Assembly: GCA_030606465.1 (NCBI GenBank)
Contig: JAUWGL010000014.1
Coordinates: 1-10,787, forward strand
Source: Thermoplasmata archaeon
Lineage (GTDB): Archaea > Thermoplasmatota > E2 > DHVEG-1
Reading direction: 5' to 3'
DNA: 10,787 nucleotides
The notes beneath the pieces are model-generated. The model saw only the letters and a list, made by a program, of their open reading frames with translations. It made no database searches and was not told the origin of the DNA. This document shows positions 1 through 5,746 of the stretch, piece by piece. Position 1 is the first letter of the stretch; each line of letters begins with the position of its first letter. A program made the position numbers and the translations under genes.

Positions 1-142
1 GCGTCAGTTCAGCATCTTTCTTAATTAGAATGTCTTATTGAAATCAAGTAAAAACCCAGCTCCCCCCAATATATTTGCTAAAAAAACGCAAAATAAACAT
101 TTTTTTGAAAACAAATATCACATCTAACGTTATAGCAAAAAA
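1..142. other. Intergenic end of window, no gene seen
   Basis: This stretch lies downstream of hypD. All three plus frames hit a stop within the first 39 bases. One minus frame stays open across the left edge, but it has no usable start codon. Read on the minus strand, it contains T-runs just after the hypD stop (about 138-143) and again near 80-86, which would suit archaeal U-tract termination. A C6 run lies at about 62-67. The tail of a plus-strand gene ending here cannot be excluded. Confidence 0.5.
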
Positions 143-143
143 C
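79..143 (-). terminator. Possible U-tract terminator of hypCD
   Basis: Downstream of the hypD stop the minus-strand transcript would carry several runs of six or seven U. Archaeal termination generally needs only U-rich tracts and no hairpin. No following minus-strand gene is visible before the window edge. The placement is by eye. Confidence 0.3.
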
Positions 144-1222
144 TATTTTTTAAAATATCGATACTCAATATTGCAACTGCCCTCAACACTAACCATACAA
201 GGACCAACTGGAGTACTTGGCGTGCATGCCTGACCGAACAATGGGCATTCAGAAGGAGATACAAGTCCTCTAAGGAGCTCCCCGCATCGACATCCTTCGG
301 GTTCTGAAAACTCCTTGTTTTTAAGACTCTTTAGTTCATTCTCATGTTTCTTACGTGCATCATACTCTTCAAAACTGCTACGAAGTTCAAGACTAGACTC
401 TTTAATAACTGGAAACCCTCGCCATTTGATATCTCCTGGCTCAAAGACTTTTTCAAGCGTTTTCAGAGCTTTGACATTTCCCTGCTCATGAACAACACGA
501 GTATACTCATTTTGAACACATGCTTCTCCATGTTCAATCTGCTGAACAAGCATCCATGTACCCATCAAAAGATCAATCGGTTCAAAACCAGCAACAACCT
601 GAGGAATATGATACTCCTTTGAAATAAATTCATAAGGTTTTGTACCAATAATTGTAGAAACATGACCAGGTTCAATCAAACCATGCAGCTTAACTTCACC
701 CATATCAAGAATAGCCTTCAAAGCATTTGGTACTGTACGATGACAACAAAGAATAGAAAAATTACTAGGCGGATTCTTTAGTAGAACAGATGCAGTTGTA
801 GGGGCAGTTGTCTCAAAACCAACAGCCATGAAAACAACATCTTTATCCTTATGTTCCGTAGCAAGGTTCACGGCATCTTCTATCCCATAAACAGTCCTAA
901 CATCATAGCCTTCTGTTTTCATGCTTTGTAATGACTGTTTTTCGCCTGGAACATTTATCATATCGCCAAACGAGGCCACAGTTTTACCACTTCTTGCAAG
1001 CAGTAACATTTCTTCAATTTCTTTAGGTGTTGTAACACAAACTGGACAACCCGGCCCTTGTCCAATTTCAATGCCACAGTCCCTTAACAATACATCAAGA
1101 CCATGTTTTACCAAAGTGTCTTGATGTGTCCCACAGACATGCATGAATTTTAGATTTACATCTAGTTTTTTAATTTTGGAAACTATCTCTTTTGCTAGTT
1201 TTTTATCTCTAAGTGAGAACAC
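143..1222 (-). CDS. hypD: HypD, [NiFe] hydrogenase maturation scaffold
   Basis: HypD works in the cytoplasm with HypC to assemble the Fe(CN)2CO part of the [NiFe] hydrogenase active site before transfer to the large subunit. The 359-residue length is normal for the family. Visible signatures are CGTH at residues 30-33, GPGCPVC at 56-62 with the Cys pair 59/62, GFETTAPTTA at 135-144, an AGFEP segment at 211-215, and a cysteine-rich C-terminus (Cys 311, 313, 326, 333, 342, 350) of the kind that holds the 4Fe-4S cluster. The start is GTG at 1222, overlapping the last base of the hypC stop (TAGTG). It has GGAGG seven bases upstream, inside hypC, so the two are co-transcribed and probably translationally coupled. 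hypA, hypB, hypE and hypF are not in the window. Confidence 0.97.
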   Translation of the reverse strand: MFSLRDKKLAKEIVSKIKKLDVNLKFMHVCGTHQDTLVKHGLDVLLRDCGIEIGQGPGCPVCVTTPKEIEEMLLLARSGKTVASFGDMINVPGEKQSLQSMKTEGYDVRTVYGIEDAVNLATEHKDKDVVFMAVGFETTAPTTASVLLKNPPSNFSILCCHRTVPNALKAILDMGEVKLHGLIEPGHVSTIIGTKPYEFISKEYHIPQVVAGFEPIDLLMGTWMLVQQIEHGEACVQNEYTRVVHEQGNVKALKTLEKVFEPGDIKWRGFPVIKESSLELRSSFEEYDARKKHENELKSLKNKEFSEPEGCRCGELLRGLVSPSECPLFGQACTPSTPVGPCMVSVEGSCNIEYRYFKK

Positions 1223-1452
1223 TACATTTCCTCCATAGATAGCATCTCTCTAAAAAGATCAAGGGTCTCCTCAGCTTCTTTTTCGTTGAGTACTTCTATT
1301 GCAAAACCAGCGTGAACAAGAACGTAATTACCATTTTTAACATCAACAAGTGTAACATTGGCTTTACGTTTGGTACCATCTCCGTAATCAACAATGGCGT
1401 GTTCTTTGTTTTTGTCGATTTCTATGATTTTACCAGGTATTGCTAGACACAT
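1222..1452 (-). CDS. hypC: HypC, hydrogenase maturation chaperone
   Basis: HypC/HybG-family chaperone of 76 residues. It binds HypD, carries the iron with its CN/CO ligands, and delivers it to the hydrogenase large-subunit precursor. The N-terminus begins MCLAIPGK; Cys2 is the family's essential residue once Met is removed. The small beta-barrel segment VLVHAGFAIEVL follows at about residues 44-55, with a C-terminal helix. It is the first gene of a two-gene unit with hypD. There is no Shine-Dalgarno before the ATG. A strong BRE/TATA lies about 28 bases upstream, so the mRNA is likely leaderless or nearly so. Confidence 0.97.
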   Translation of the reverse strand: MCLAIPGKIIEIDKNKEHAIVDYGDGTKRKANVTLVDVKNGNYVLVHAGFAIEVLNEKEAEETLDLFREMLSMEEM

Positions 1453-1476
1453 TATTCCGTGATTATACCCTGGTAC

Positions 1477-1491
1477 AATATAAATTTTCGC
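1477..1491 (-). promoter_or_regulatory. BRE/TATA promoter of hypCD
   Basis: On the minus strand this reads GCGAAAAT followed by TTTATATT, very close to the archaeal BRE plus TATA consensus. The TATA centre is near 1480, so transcription should begin around 1453-1456, within a few bases of the hypC ATG at 1452. The predicted mRNA is leaderless, which agrees with the missing Shine-Dalgarno. Confidence 0.75.
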
Positions 1492-1510
1492 TTAAATATG
1501 ACAGTTAAAG

Positions 1511-1560
1511 CTATATAGAACAATATGTTTAGACCCCTAAATTCACTATAAAGGATGGAT
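1511..1560 (+). promoter_or_regulatory. Promoter and RBS of the tes-like gene
   Basis: CTATATAG at 1511-1518 is a plausible TATA box with an expected start near 1540. A weak purine-rich ribosome binding site, GGATGGAT at 1553-1560, lies five bases before the ATG at 1566. This promoter and the hypCD promoter point away from each other within a 113-base divergent region, so one factor could act on both. Confidence 0.5.
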
Positions 1561-1565
1561 TAACT

Positions 1566-3089
1566 ATGAAAGAACTAGAAAAAACAGCATCTGTCTGTCC
1601 TGCATGCTATCAGGAGGGGAAAATCCGGAAAATAGATGCAAAAATCATTGAGGAAGAGGGTAAAGTATACATAACCAAAGAATGCAAGATACACGGTTCT
1701 TTCAAGGATATATATTTCAGTGATGCCCGCCTCTATAATAAATGGATAAAATACAAGATAACTGGAAAACCTGCTCCTGATGTTAAAACAAAAATTTTTG
1801 ATGAACCTGCACTGTATGACGAACATCGATCACAAAGTGTTCTTACAAATCTTCTAATTACAAACAGATGTAACTTGCGATGTAGCTACTGTTTTATGAA
1901 TGCTGGTGCATCTGGCGTAATCTATGAGCCAACCATAGATCAAATAAGAGAACTAATGACTCAAGCGAGAAATGAAAGACCAATGGGTTCTAAAGCAATT
2001 CAAATAACTGGTGGGGAACCAACAGTAAGAGATGATCTTCTTGACATTGTAAAAATGACTAAAGAAGTTGGTTTTTCACATGTCCAGGTCAATACCAATG
2101 GGTTGAAGCTTGCCGATAGCGCTGAGTACTGCAAACAACTCAAAGATGAAAAAGTCAACACAATATACATGAGCTTTGATGGTGTAACAAAAGAGACTAA
2201 CCCTTGGATAGAGCAAAGTAAAAAAGCAATAGATAATCTCAGAAAAATAAATTTAAAAGTTGTCTTGGTACCTGTTTTGATAGGTGGTAAGAATCTTCAC
2301 GAGACCGGTAAGATAGTTCGTTTCGCTCTTGACAACATGGATATCGTTAGAGGTATTAACTTTCAACCGATCTCGTTCTGTGGCAGGGTTACAAAGATAA
2401 AAGACGAAAAACGAGACAAACAACGTGTCGATTATGTGATGATGATGGAAGATATAGAAAAAGAGTTTAATGGAGAAATATCCCGGGATGATTTCTACCC
2501 TGTACCTTTTGTATCTCCCATTTCAAGACTAATTGAAATGCTAAAAGGTGAAACACAGGTGGAATTTACAGCTCACCCTGGATGCGGAGGGGCAACATAT
2601 ATCTTTGTTGAAGATGGAAAACCTCTGCCCGTCACTCGTTTTATTGATGTAGAAGCTATGTTTAAATTCATTGATAAACAAGTTCAGATAAGGGGACCAT
2701 TGAAAAAAATACGGATTGCTTCTGCTTTTTTGAAAAACATCAATAAATTCGTTGATTATGATAAAGCACCGAAGGGTTTTGATTTGAAAAAACTCCTTAA
2801 AGATGCAGCAATCGGTGGTAGTTATGATTCACTTCGTGGATTTCATTATAAAAGTTTGTTTGTTGGTTCTATGTGGTTCCAGGATGCCTTTAACTTGAAT
2901 GTTGATCGTTTGCAACGTTGTGTAATACATTATACTACTCTTGAAGGAATTGTACCATTCTGTTCGTATAATGGTCTCGGTATTGGTGATAAAATCCGTG
3001 AGAAACATTCCATATCTATTAAAGAATGGGAGGAACAAACTGGTAAAAAACTTAAAGATGATTTACGGAAGGATGTCCCGTTGACATAA
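1566..3089 (+). CDS. tes: Radical SAM protein, likely tetraether lipid synthase (Tes)
   Basis: Radical SAM enzyme of 507 residues resembling the archaeal Tes family (the M. jannaschii MJ0619 and M. acetivorans MA_1486 type). Tes joins the phytanyl tails of two archaeol-type lipids to make membrane-spanning tetraethers (GDGT). Visible features in order: an N-terminal metal-binding knuckle with Cys11, Cys14, Cys40 and His43; the radical SAM motif CNLRCSYC with Cys102, 106 and 109; GGEP at 149-152 for SAM binding; and extra cysteines in the C-terminal half (Cys340 in HPGCGG, Cys452, Cys466), as expected for auxiliary Fe-S sites. The length matches the family. It is monocistronic, divergent from hypCD, and its end faces the ZIP remnant 13 bases away. 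The Tes family has paralogues of unproven function, so the exact reaction is inferred from family resemblance. Confidence 0.8.
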   Translation: MKELEKTASVCPACYQEGKIRKIDAKIIEEEGKVYITKECKIHGSFKDIYFSDARLYNKWIKYKITGKPAPDVKTKIFDEPALYDEHRSQSVLTNLLITNRCNLRCSYCFMNAGASGVIYEPTIDQIRELMTQARNERPMGSKAIQITGGEPTVRDDLLDIVKMTKEVGFSHVQVNTNGLKLADSAEYCKQLKDEKVNTIYMSFDGVTKETNPWIEQSKKAIDNLRKINLKVVLVPVLIGGKNLHETGKIVRFALDNMDIVRGINFQPISFCGRVTKIKDEKRDKQRVDYVMMMEDIEKEFNGEISRDDFYPVPFVSPISRLIEMLKGETQVEFTAHPGCGGATYIFVEDGKPLPVTRFIDVEAMFKFIDKQVQIRGPLKKIRIASAFLKNINKFVDYDKAPKGFDLKKLLKDAAIGGSYDSLRGFHYKSLFVGSMWFQDAFNLNVDRLQRCVIHYTTLEGIVPFCSYNGLGIGDKIREKHSISIKEWEEQTGKKLKDDLRKDVPLT

Positions 3090-3102
3090 AAACAGTGTTT
3101 GT

Positions 3103-3331
3103 TCACCCATGAAACGCAATTTTTGTCAGCCACATGATCAATATTCCGCATATAAAGATAAGCATAGTAAGCATCGATTTTTCGATGTTAACTTCCTTCT
3201 TTATCTCAGGAACTAAATCTGTTGCAGCTATGTAAATAAAACCACCTGCTGCAAAAGGAAGCAAAAACACCAATAAAGGCAATAAGTGCAATAGAGAAAG
3301 TAGCAACAATAATATATGCCAGATGAATCAT
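3103..3331 (-). pseudogene. ZIP metal transporter remnant, internally deleted and frameshifted
   Basis: Intact archaeal ZIP transporters (zinc/iron uptake) have roughly 230-280 residues and several membrane helices. Here only the two ends remain. From the ATG at 3331, with GAGGTAG five bases upstream, one frame gives a typical ZIP first helix (MIHLAYIIVATFSIALIAFI and a few more residues). About 70 bases in, the homology switches to another frame that encodes the family's C-terminal part, PFAAGGFIYIAATDLVPEIK plus a last hydrophobic helix, ending at 3103. The middle, including the helices that bind the metal, is missing, and the joined frames do not read through (229 bases, not a multiple of three). 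The junction holds two GCAAAA copies ten bases apart (3251-3256 and 3261-3266). The well-kept start signal and clear homology suggest recent decay. A TTG-started 68-residue reading of the tail alone is unlikely to be a real gene. Confidence 0.8.
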
Positions 3332-3433
3332 AAAAACTACCTCAACCTAATTTTTGTGGATAACCTCTCTCGTTCTTTTAAGTCTTTTTGTCTTTTATAA
3401 AAATCACACAAACGTCTTATTTCATTTCCAGCA

Positions 3434-4345
3434 TTAATCCTTAAATAGATCTGTGCTAAGATACCTGTCTCCTCTATCTGGGAATATCACAATTATATTC
3501 CCACTTTTTATTATCTTAGCTGTTTCAATTGCTGCAATCATTGCTGCACCGCTACTCATACCTGCAAATATCCCTTCTTTTTTTGCTAGCTGTCTGGTCA
3601 TTCCAAAAGCATCCTCAGTTTCAATCATTATTTCAATATCAATCTTTGAAGGATCATAAATCGCTGGAACAATTGCTTCTTCCATGTTTTTTAAACCCTG
3701 GATATAATGATCTCTTACAGGATGAGCACATACTATCTTTATATTTGGATTACACTCTTTTAGATATTTGCCAACACCCATAATAGTGCCTGAGGTACCT
3801 ATTGCTGAGACGAAATAATCTATTCTACCTCGGGTTTGTTCTATTATCTCTCCTGCTGTTGTTTCATAATGAGCGATTTTATTGTATTTATTTGTAAACT
3901 GATCGGTACAAAAGTATTTATCTGGATATTTTTCCAATAACTCTTTGACTTTTAAAATAGCTCCATCAGTTCCTTTTTCTGCATCAGTTAGAATTATTTT
4001 AGCACCGAACGCTTTTATCGTTTTCCTTCTTTCAGATGATACAGCTTCGCTCATTACAATTTCTACATCATAGCCTTTAATGTTTCCAATCATAGACAAA
4101 GAGATACCGGTATTGCCTGATGTTGCCTCAATAATTGTTTTTCCTTTTGTCAATGTGCCCTCTGTTTCTGCTTGTTCGATCATCTTTCGGGCAATTCTGT
4201 CTTTGATACTTCCTCCAGGGTTGTCTCCTTCAAGCTTTGCGTATATGGTCGCATTTGGATTAGGATTAAGTCTATTGATCCTAACCAAGGGAGTATTTCC
4301 AATGAGATCAAGGATAGTGTTTCCGACATTATTTCCATTAATCAT
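3434..4345 (-). CDS. cysM: Cysteine synthase, CysM/CysK type (PLP-dependent)
   Basis: PLP fold-type II enzyme of 303 residues that should make L-cysteine from an activated serine (O-acetylserine or O-phosphoserine) and sulfide or another sulfur donor in the cytoplasm. Visible: GNTPLVRI at 16-23; NPGGSIKDR at 42-50 with Lys48 as the likely PLP lysine; the substrate loop TSGNTG at 75-80; the phosphate-binding loop GTSGT at 183-187; SSG at 264-266; and a C-terminal PDRGDRYLST. The overall pattern and length follow bacterial CysM more than the cystathionine beta-synthase branch. The start is secured by GAGGTGAT five bases before the ATG. The gene stands alone between the cupin and the ZIP remnant. 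Substrate choice cannot be read from the sequence by eye. Confidence 0.9.
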   Translation of the reverse strand: MINGNNVGNTILDLIGNTPLVRINRLNPNPNATIYAKLEGDNPGGSIKDRIARKMIEQAETEGTLTKGKTIIEATSGNTGISLSMIGNIKGYDVEIVMSEAVSSERRKTIKAFGAKIILTDAEKGTDGAILKVKELLEKYPDKYFCTDQFTNKYNKIAHYETTAGEIIEQTRGRIDYFVSAIGTSGTIMGVGKYLKECNPNIKIVCAHPVRDHYIQGLKNMEEAIVPAIYDPSKIDIEIMIETEDAFGMTRQLAKKEGIFAGMSSGAAMIAAIETAKIIKSGNIIVIFPDRGDRYLSTDLFKD

Positions 4346-4350
4346 TTTTT

Positions 4351-4358
4351 ATCACCTC
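4351..4358 (-). promoter_or_regulatory. Shine-Dalgarno of the cysteine synthase gene
   Basis: GAGGTGAT on the minus strand, five bases before the ATG at 4345. It is an eight-base match to the archaeal anti-SD complement and the clearest example of the spacing used in this genome. Confidence 0.85.
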
Positions 4359-4377
4359 AAAAAAATTTAATATCGAG

Positions 4378-4431
4378 TGATACAATGAAAAAATCAACAA
4401 CAGCAACAAGTTTTTGTTTTCATCTGTATCA
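4378..4431 (-). promoter_or_regulatory. Long inverted repeat upstream of the cysteine synthase gene
   Basis: On the minus strand TGATACAGATGAAAA (4431-4417) pairs with TTTTCATTGTATCA (4391-4378). This gives a 14-bp stem with one bulged G and a 25-base loop rich in TTG triplets. It lies 33 bases upstream of the start codon. If transcription starts at the upstream TATA box (4460-4468), the hairpin is in the 5' leader and could control translation or elongation. It could instead be a DNA operator, or part of the cupin 3' end. No known riboswitch class was recognised. Confidence 0.5.
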
Positions 4432-4459
4432 TCATATATTAATATTTAGATGAGGACGG

Positions 4460-4468
4460 TATATTTAA
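4460..4468 (-). promoter_or_regulatory. Candidate TATA box for the cysteine synthase gene
   Basis: TTAAATATA on the minus strand, preceded by an A-rich BRE-like stretch. The expected start is near 4438, giving a leader of about 90 bases that includes the inverted repeat. A second AT-rich candidate near 4434-4442 would start transcription inside the loop instead, so the assignment is not firm. Confidence 0.4.
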
Positions 4469-4513
4469 CTTTTTTGTATGGCCTTTTCTTAATCTAGTGC
4501 AAGCCTAATATAT

Positions 4514-4852
4514 CTACTTGTAGGGTATTAAACATATAATCTTCAACATTTCGTTTCCAGTATTACAAAACTGATGCCATTCCATAGGCGGGATAAAAAA
4601 AACATCTCCCTGTTTAAACGGTTTTTCATTCTGTTTATCTTTAGTAACGCCTCCTCCTTCTAAAACAAATACTTCATGTTCCCAGTCATGCTGATGCAAA
4701 GGGGTATATCCTCCAGGTTGAATTTCAAAAACGCGCATGGCAAAGTTTTCAGCACCGTCTTTTTTTGAGATAACCCATCGTACCTTTACGTCTTTTATGC
4801 CCTGTTCTTCAGGCTCTTCTAGCTCTACTTCTGTATAATGTACGTGTTTCAC
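4514..4852 (-). CDS. Small cupin-domain protein
   Basis: Single-domain cupin of 112 residues, function unknown. Motif 1 is GGYTPLHQHDWEHEVFVLEG (residues 47-66) with metal-ligand candidates His53, His55 and Glu58/Glu60. Motif 2 runs from Gly82 to Asn97 with His93 as the next ligand. The HxH, Glu and His set suggests a bound metal; such small cupins are enzymes or ligand sensors. The start chosen is GTG at 4852, with GGGTGAT four bases upstream. An in-frame ATG at 4888 would add 12 residues, but the TATA box at 4892-4900 would start transcription near 4870, after that ATG. The peptide from the GTG (V/M-KHVHYTEVE) also looks like a usual cupin N-terminus. It is divergent from the membrane-protein operon. 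Confidence 0.82.
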   Translation of the reverse strand: MKHVHYTEVELEEPEEQGIKDVKVRWVISKKDGAENFAMRVFEIQPGGYTPLHQHDWEHEVFVLEGGGVTKDKQNEKPFKQGDVFFIPPMEWHQFCNTGNEMLKIICLIPYK

Positions 4853-4856
4853 AACA

Positions 4857-4863
4857 ATCACCC
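4857..4863 (-). promoter_or_regulatory. Shine-Dalgarno that sets the cupin GTG start
   Basis: GGGTGAT on the minus strand, four bases before the GTG at 4852. No comparable site precedes the ATG at 4888. Confidence 0.65.
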
Positions 4864-4891
4864 TTGCTCGTTGGTCCTGACATTGCATTTC

Positions 4892-4900
4892 TTATATTTA
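4892..4900 (-). promoter_or_regulatory. TATA box of the cupin gene
   Basis: TAAATATAA on the minus strand with an A-rich BRE-like AACAAAAT just upstream. The expected transcription start is about 25 bases further on, near 4870, which supports the downstream GTG start. It lies about 33 bases from the nearest XRE-type operator copy. Confidence 0.55.
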
Positions 4901-4920
4901 TTTTGTTGCTAATGAGAAAT

Positions 4921-4928
4921 TTTAAATA
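4921..4928 (+). promoter_or_regulatory. TATA box of the membrane protein/XRE operon
   Basis: TTTAAATA preceded by GAGAAAT as a possible BRE. The expected transcription start is near 4950, inside the operator array, so a bound repressor would block polymerase at and just after the start site. Confidence 0.5.
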
Positions 4929-4932
4929 CTAG

Positions 4933-4998
4933 ATGTTATATACATGTAACATAATGTTAGAAATAACTAACAAAATGTTATATGTGAATAACAAAATG
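4933..4998 (+). repeat. Three operator copies at exact 21-bp period, plus a decayed fourth half
   Basis: Three 16-bp inverted repeats of form GTTA-N8-TAAC: GTTATATACATGTAAC (4935-4950), GTTAGAAATAACTAAC (4956-4971) and GTTATATGTGAATAAC (4977-4992). Each is preceded by AT, and the units follow one another every 21 bp, so all sit on the same face of the helix. A fourth partial unit, ATGTGATT, starts in register at 4996 and overlaps the ribosome binding site GTGAT (4998-5002). The dyad form and position are those of an operator for a dimeric HTH protein. The XRE gene at the end of this operon is the natural candidate, by inference. Confidence 0.8.
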
Positions 4999-5008
4999 TG
5001 ATTTGAAA

Positions 5009-5419
5009 ATGAAAGAAAAAATAGCAATAATATTAGGAGTTTTAGTAGCAATGCTAGTAATTATGACATTATTTGTTTACATAGTTGCCAAAGATGCCTT
5101 TGAATTATTTGATCTAATTTCTATTGCAATAGTTTTGATTTTAGTTGGCTCTGCAACATACATAATATGGGACAGAATAAAAAATATAAAAGCAGGTTTA
5201 CCTGTACAAGATGAAAGATTAAAAATAGCAACTTATAAAGCTGGGTATTATGGTTTTATTGCAGCAATTTGGAGTGCAATTGGAAGTAATTTAGCTTTCG
5301 AAATAATTTATGATCAAGAACTAAGAGGCGGTCTAGTTGTAGCGGCAGTTGTAATAGTTTCAGGTCTTGTTTTTATGATCTCCTATTTCTACTTATCTAG
5401 AAAAGGGGACATAGAATGA
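5009..5419 (+). CDS. Four-helix membrane protein, DUF2178-like
   Basis: Integral membrane protein of 136 residues with no assigned function. Hydrophobic segments lie at about 5-26, 34-54, 79-100 and 108-129. A charged loop holding PVQDERLKIATYKAG (65-79) sits between helices 2 and 3. This layout resembles the DUF2178 family of archaeal membrane proteins, which I recall being found beside small XRE regulators. The ATG at 5009 is preferred over an in-frame TTG at 5003 because GTGAT (4998-5002) is six bases before it. It is the first gene of a three-gene operon behind the operator array, and its stop overlaps the next start as ATGA. Confidence 0.75.
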   Translation: MKEKIAIILGVLVAMLVIMTLFVYIVAKDAFELFDLISIAIVLILVGSATYIIWDRIKNIKAGLPVQDERLKIATYKAGYYGFIAAIWSAIGSNLAFEIIYDQELRGGLVVAAVVIVSGLVFMISYFYLSRKGDIE

Positions 5420-5745
5420 AAAACATACTTTGGTACCTGGGTTTTCTATCCGCTGTGAGTATGCTATATTTTGTTGAGGGAAAGACGGTTTTCCTGTGCT
5501 TCCTTAGTTTCATTCCCTACTTTGCAATGTACAATTTAAGTGATGAGAGGCTAGAAATGATTGTTGGCAGGGCAACAAGGAACGCTTTTATGTACACGAT
5601 ATTTTTCGGAGTTGCAACGATTGTATACATATACCTAACACATAGCAGTACTGAACTATTCGCTCCGGCATTTGTATTTCTTTTCGGAGGAAGCCTAATA
5701 GTATGCCTTCTCTCTGTATTCTACTACGACAGGGCAGGTAAATAA
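5416..5745 (+). CDS. Second four-helix membrane protein with a DERL loop
   Basis: Membrane protein of 109 residues with hydrophobic stretches at about 4-19, 24-39, 57-74 and 82-104, and the loop [18 protein letters not shown] (40-57) between helices 2 and 3. It repeats the plan of the protein encoded just upstream, including DERL followed by a hydrophobic, basic and aromatic run, so the two are probably distant homologues. It also resembles DUF3796-type small membrane proteins. The ATGA overlap with the upstream gene indicates coupled translation, and one base separates it from the XRE gene. Its codons look richer in G and C than those of the neighbour. The function is unknown; a two-subunit membrane complex is one possibility. 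Confidence 0.72.
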   Translation: MKNILWYLGFLSAVSMLYFVEGKTVFLCFLSFIPYFAMYNLSDERLEMIVGRATRNAFMYTIFFGVATIVYIYLTHSSTELFAPAFVFLFGGSLIVCLLSVFYYDRAGK

Positions 5746-5746
5746 A

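Noticed and set aside
1..60. End of an upstream plus-strand gene or start of a minus-strand hyp gene at the left edge
   Set aside because: Open stretches are under 40 bases without recognisable protein sequence or a start codon, so nothing can be claimed.
344..1124. Plus-strand reading frames opposite hypD
   Set aside because: They are antisense shadows of a well-conserved gene, without ribosome sites or recognisable domains.
3103..3309. A 68-residue membrane protein from a TTG start as a real small gene
   Set aside because: It has a poor start, while a good ribosome site and ATG lie upstream in another frame. The sequence is the tail of a ZIP transporter, so decay is the better explanation.
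4378..4431. The inverted repeat as a hairpin terminator of the cupin gene
   Set aside because: It begins more than 80 bases after the cupin stop, the following T-run is about 14 bases beyond the stem, and archaeal terminators do not usually need hairpins. Not fully excluded.
4933..4998. Tandem 21-bp units as a possible CRISPR or plasmid iteron array
   Set aside because: There are only three units, with no unique spacers, no cas or replication genes nearby, and clear dyad symmetry beside a TATA box. An operator explains them better.
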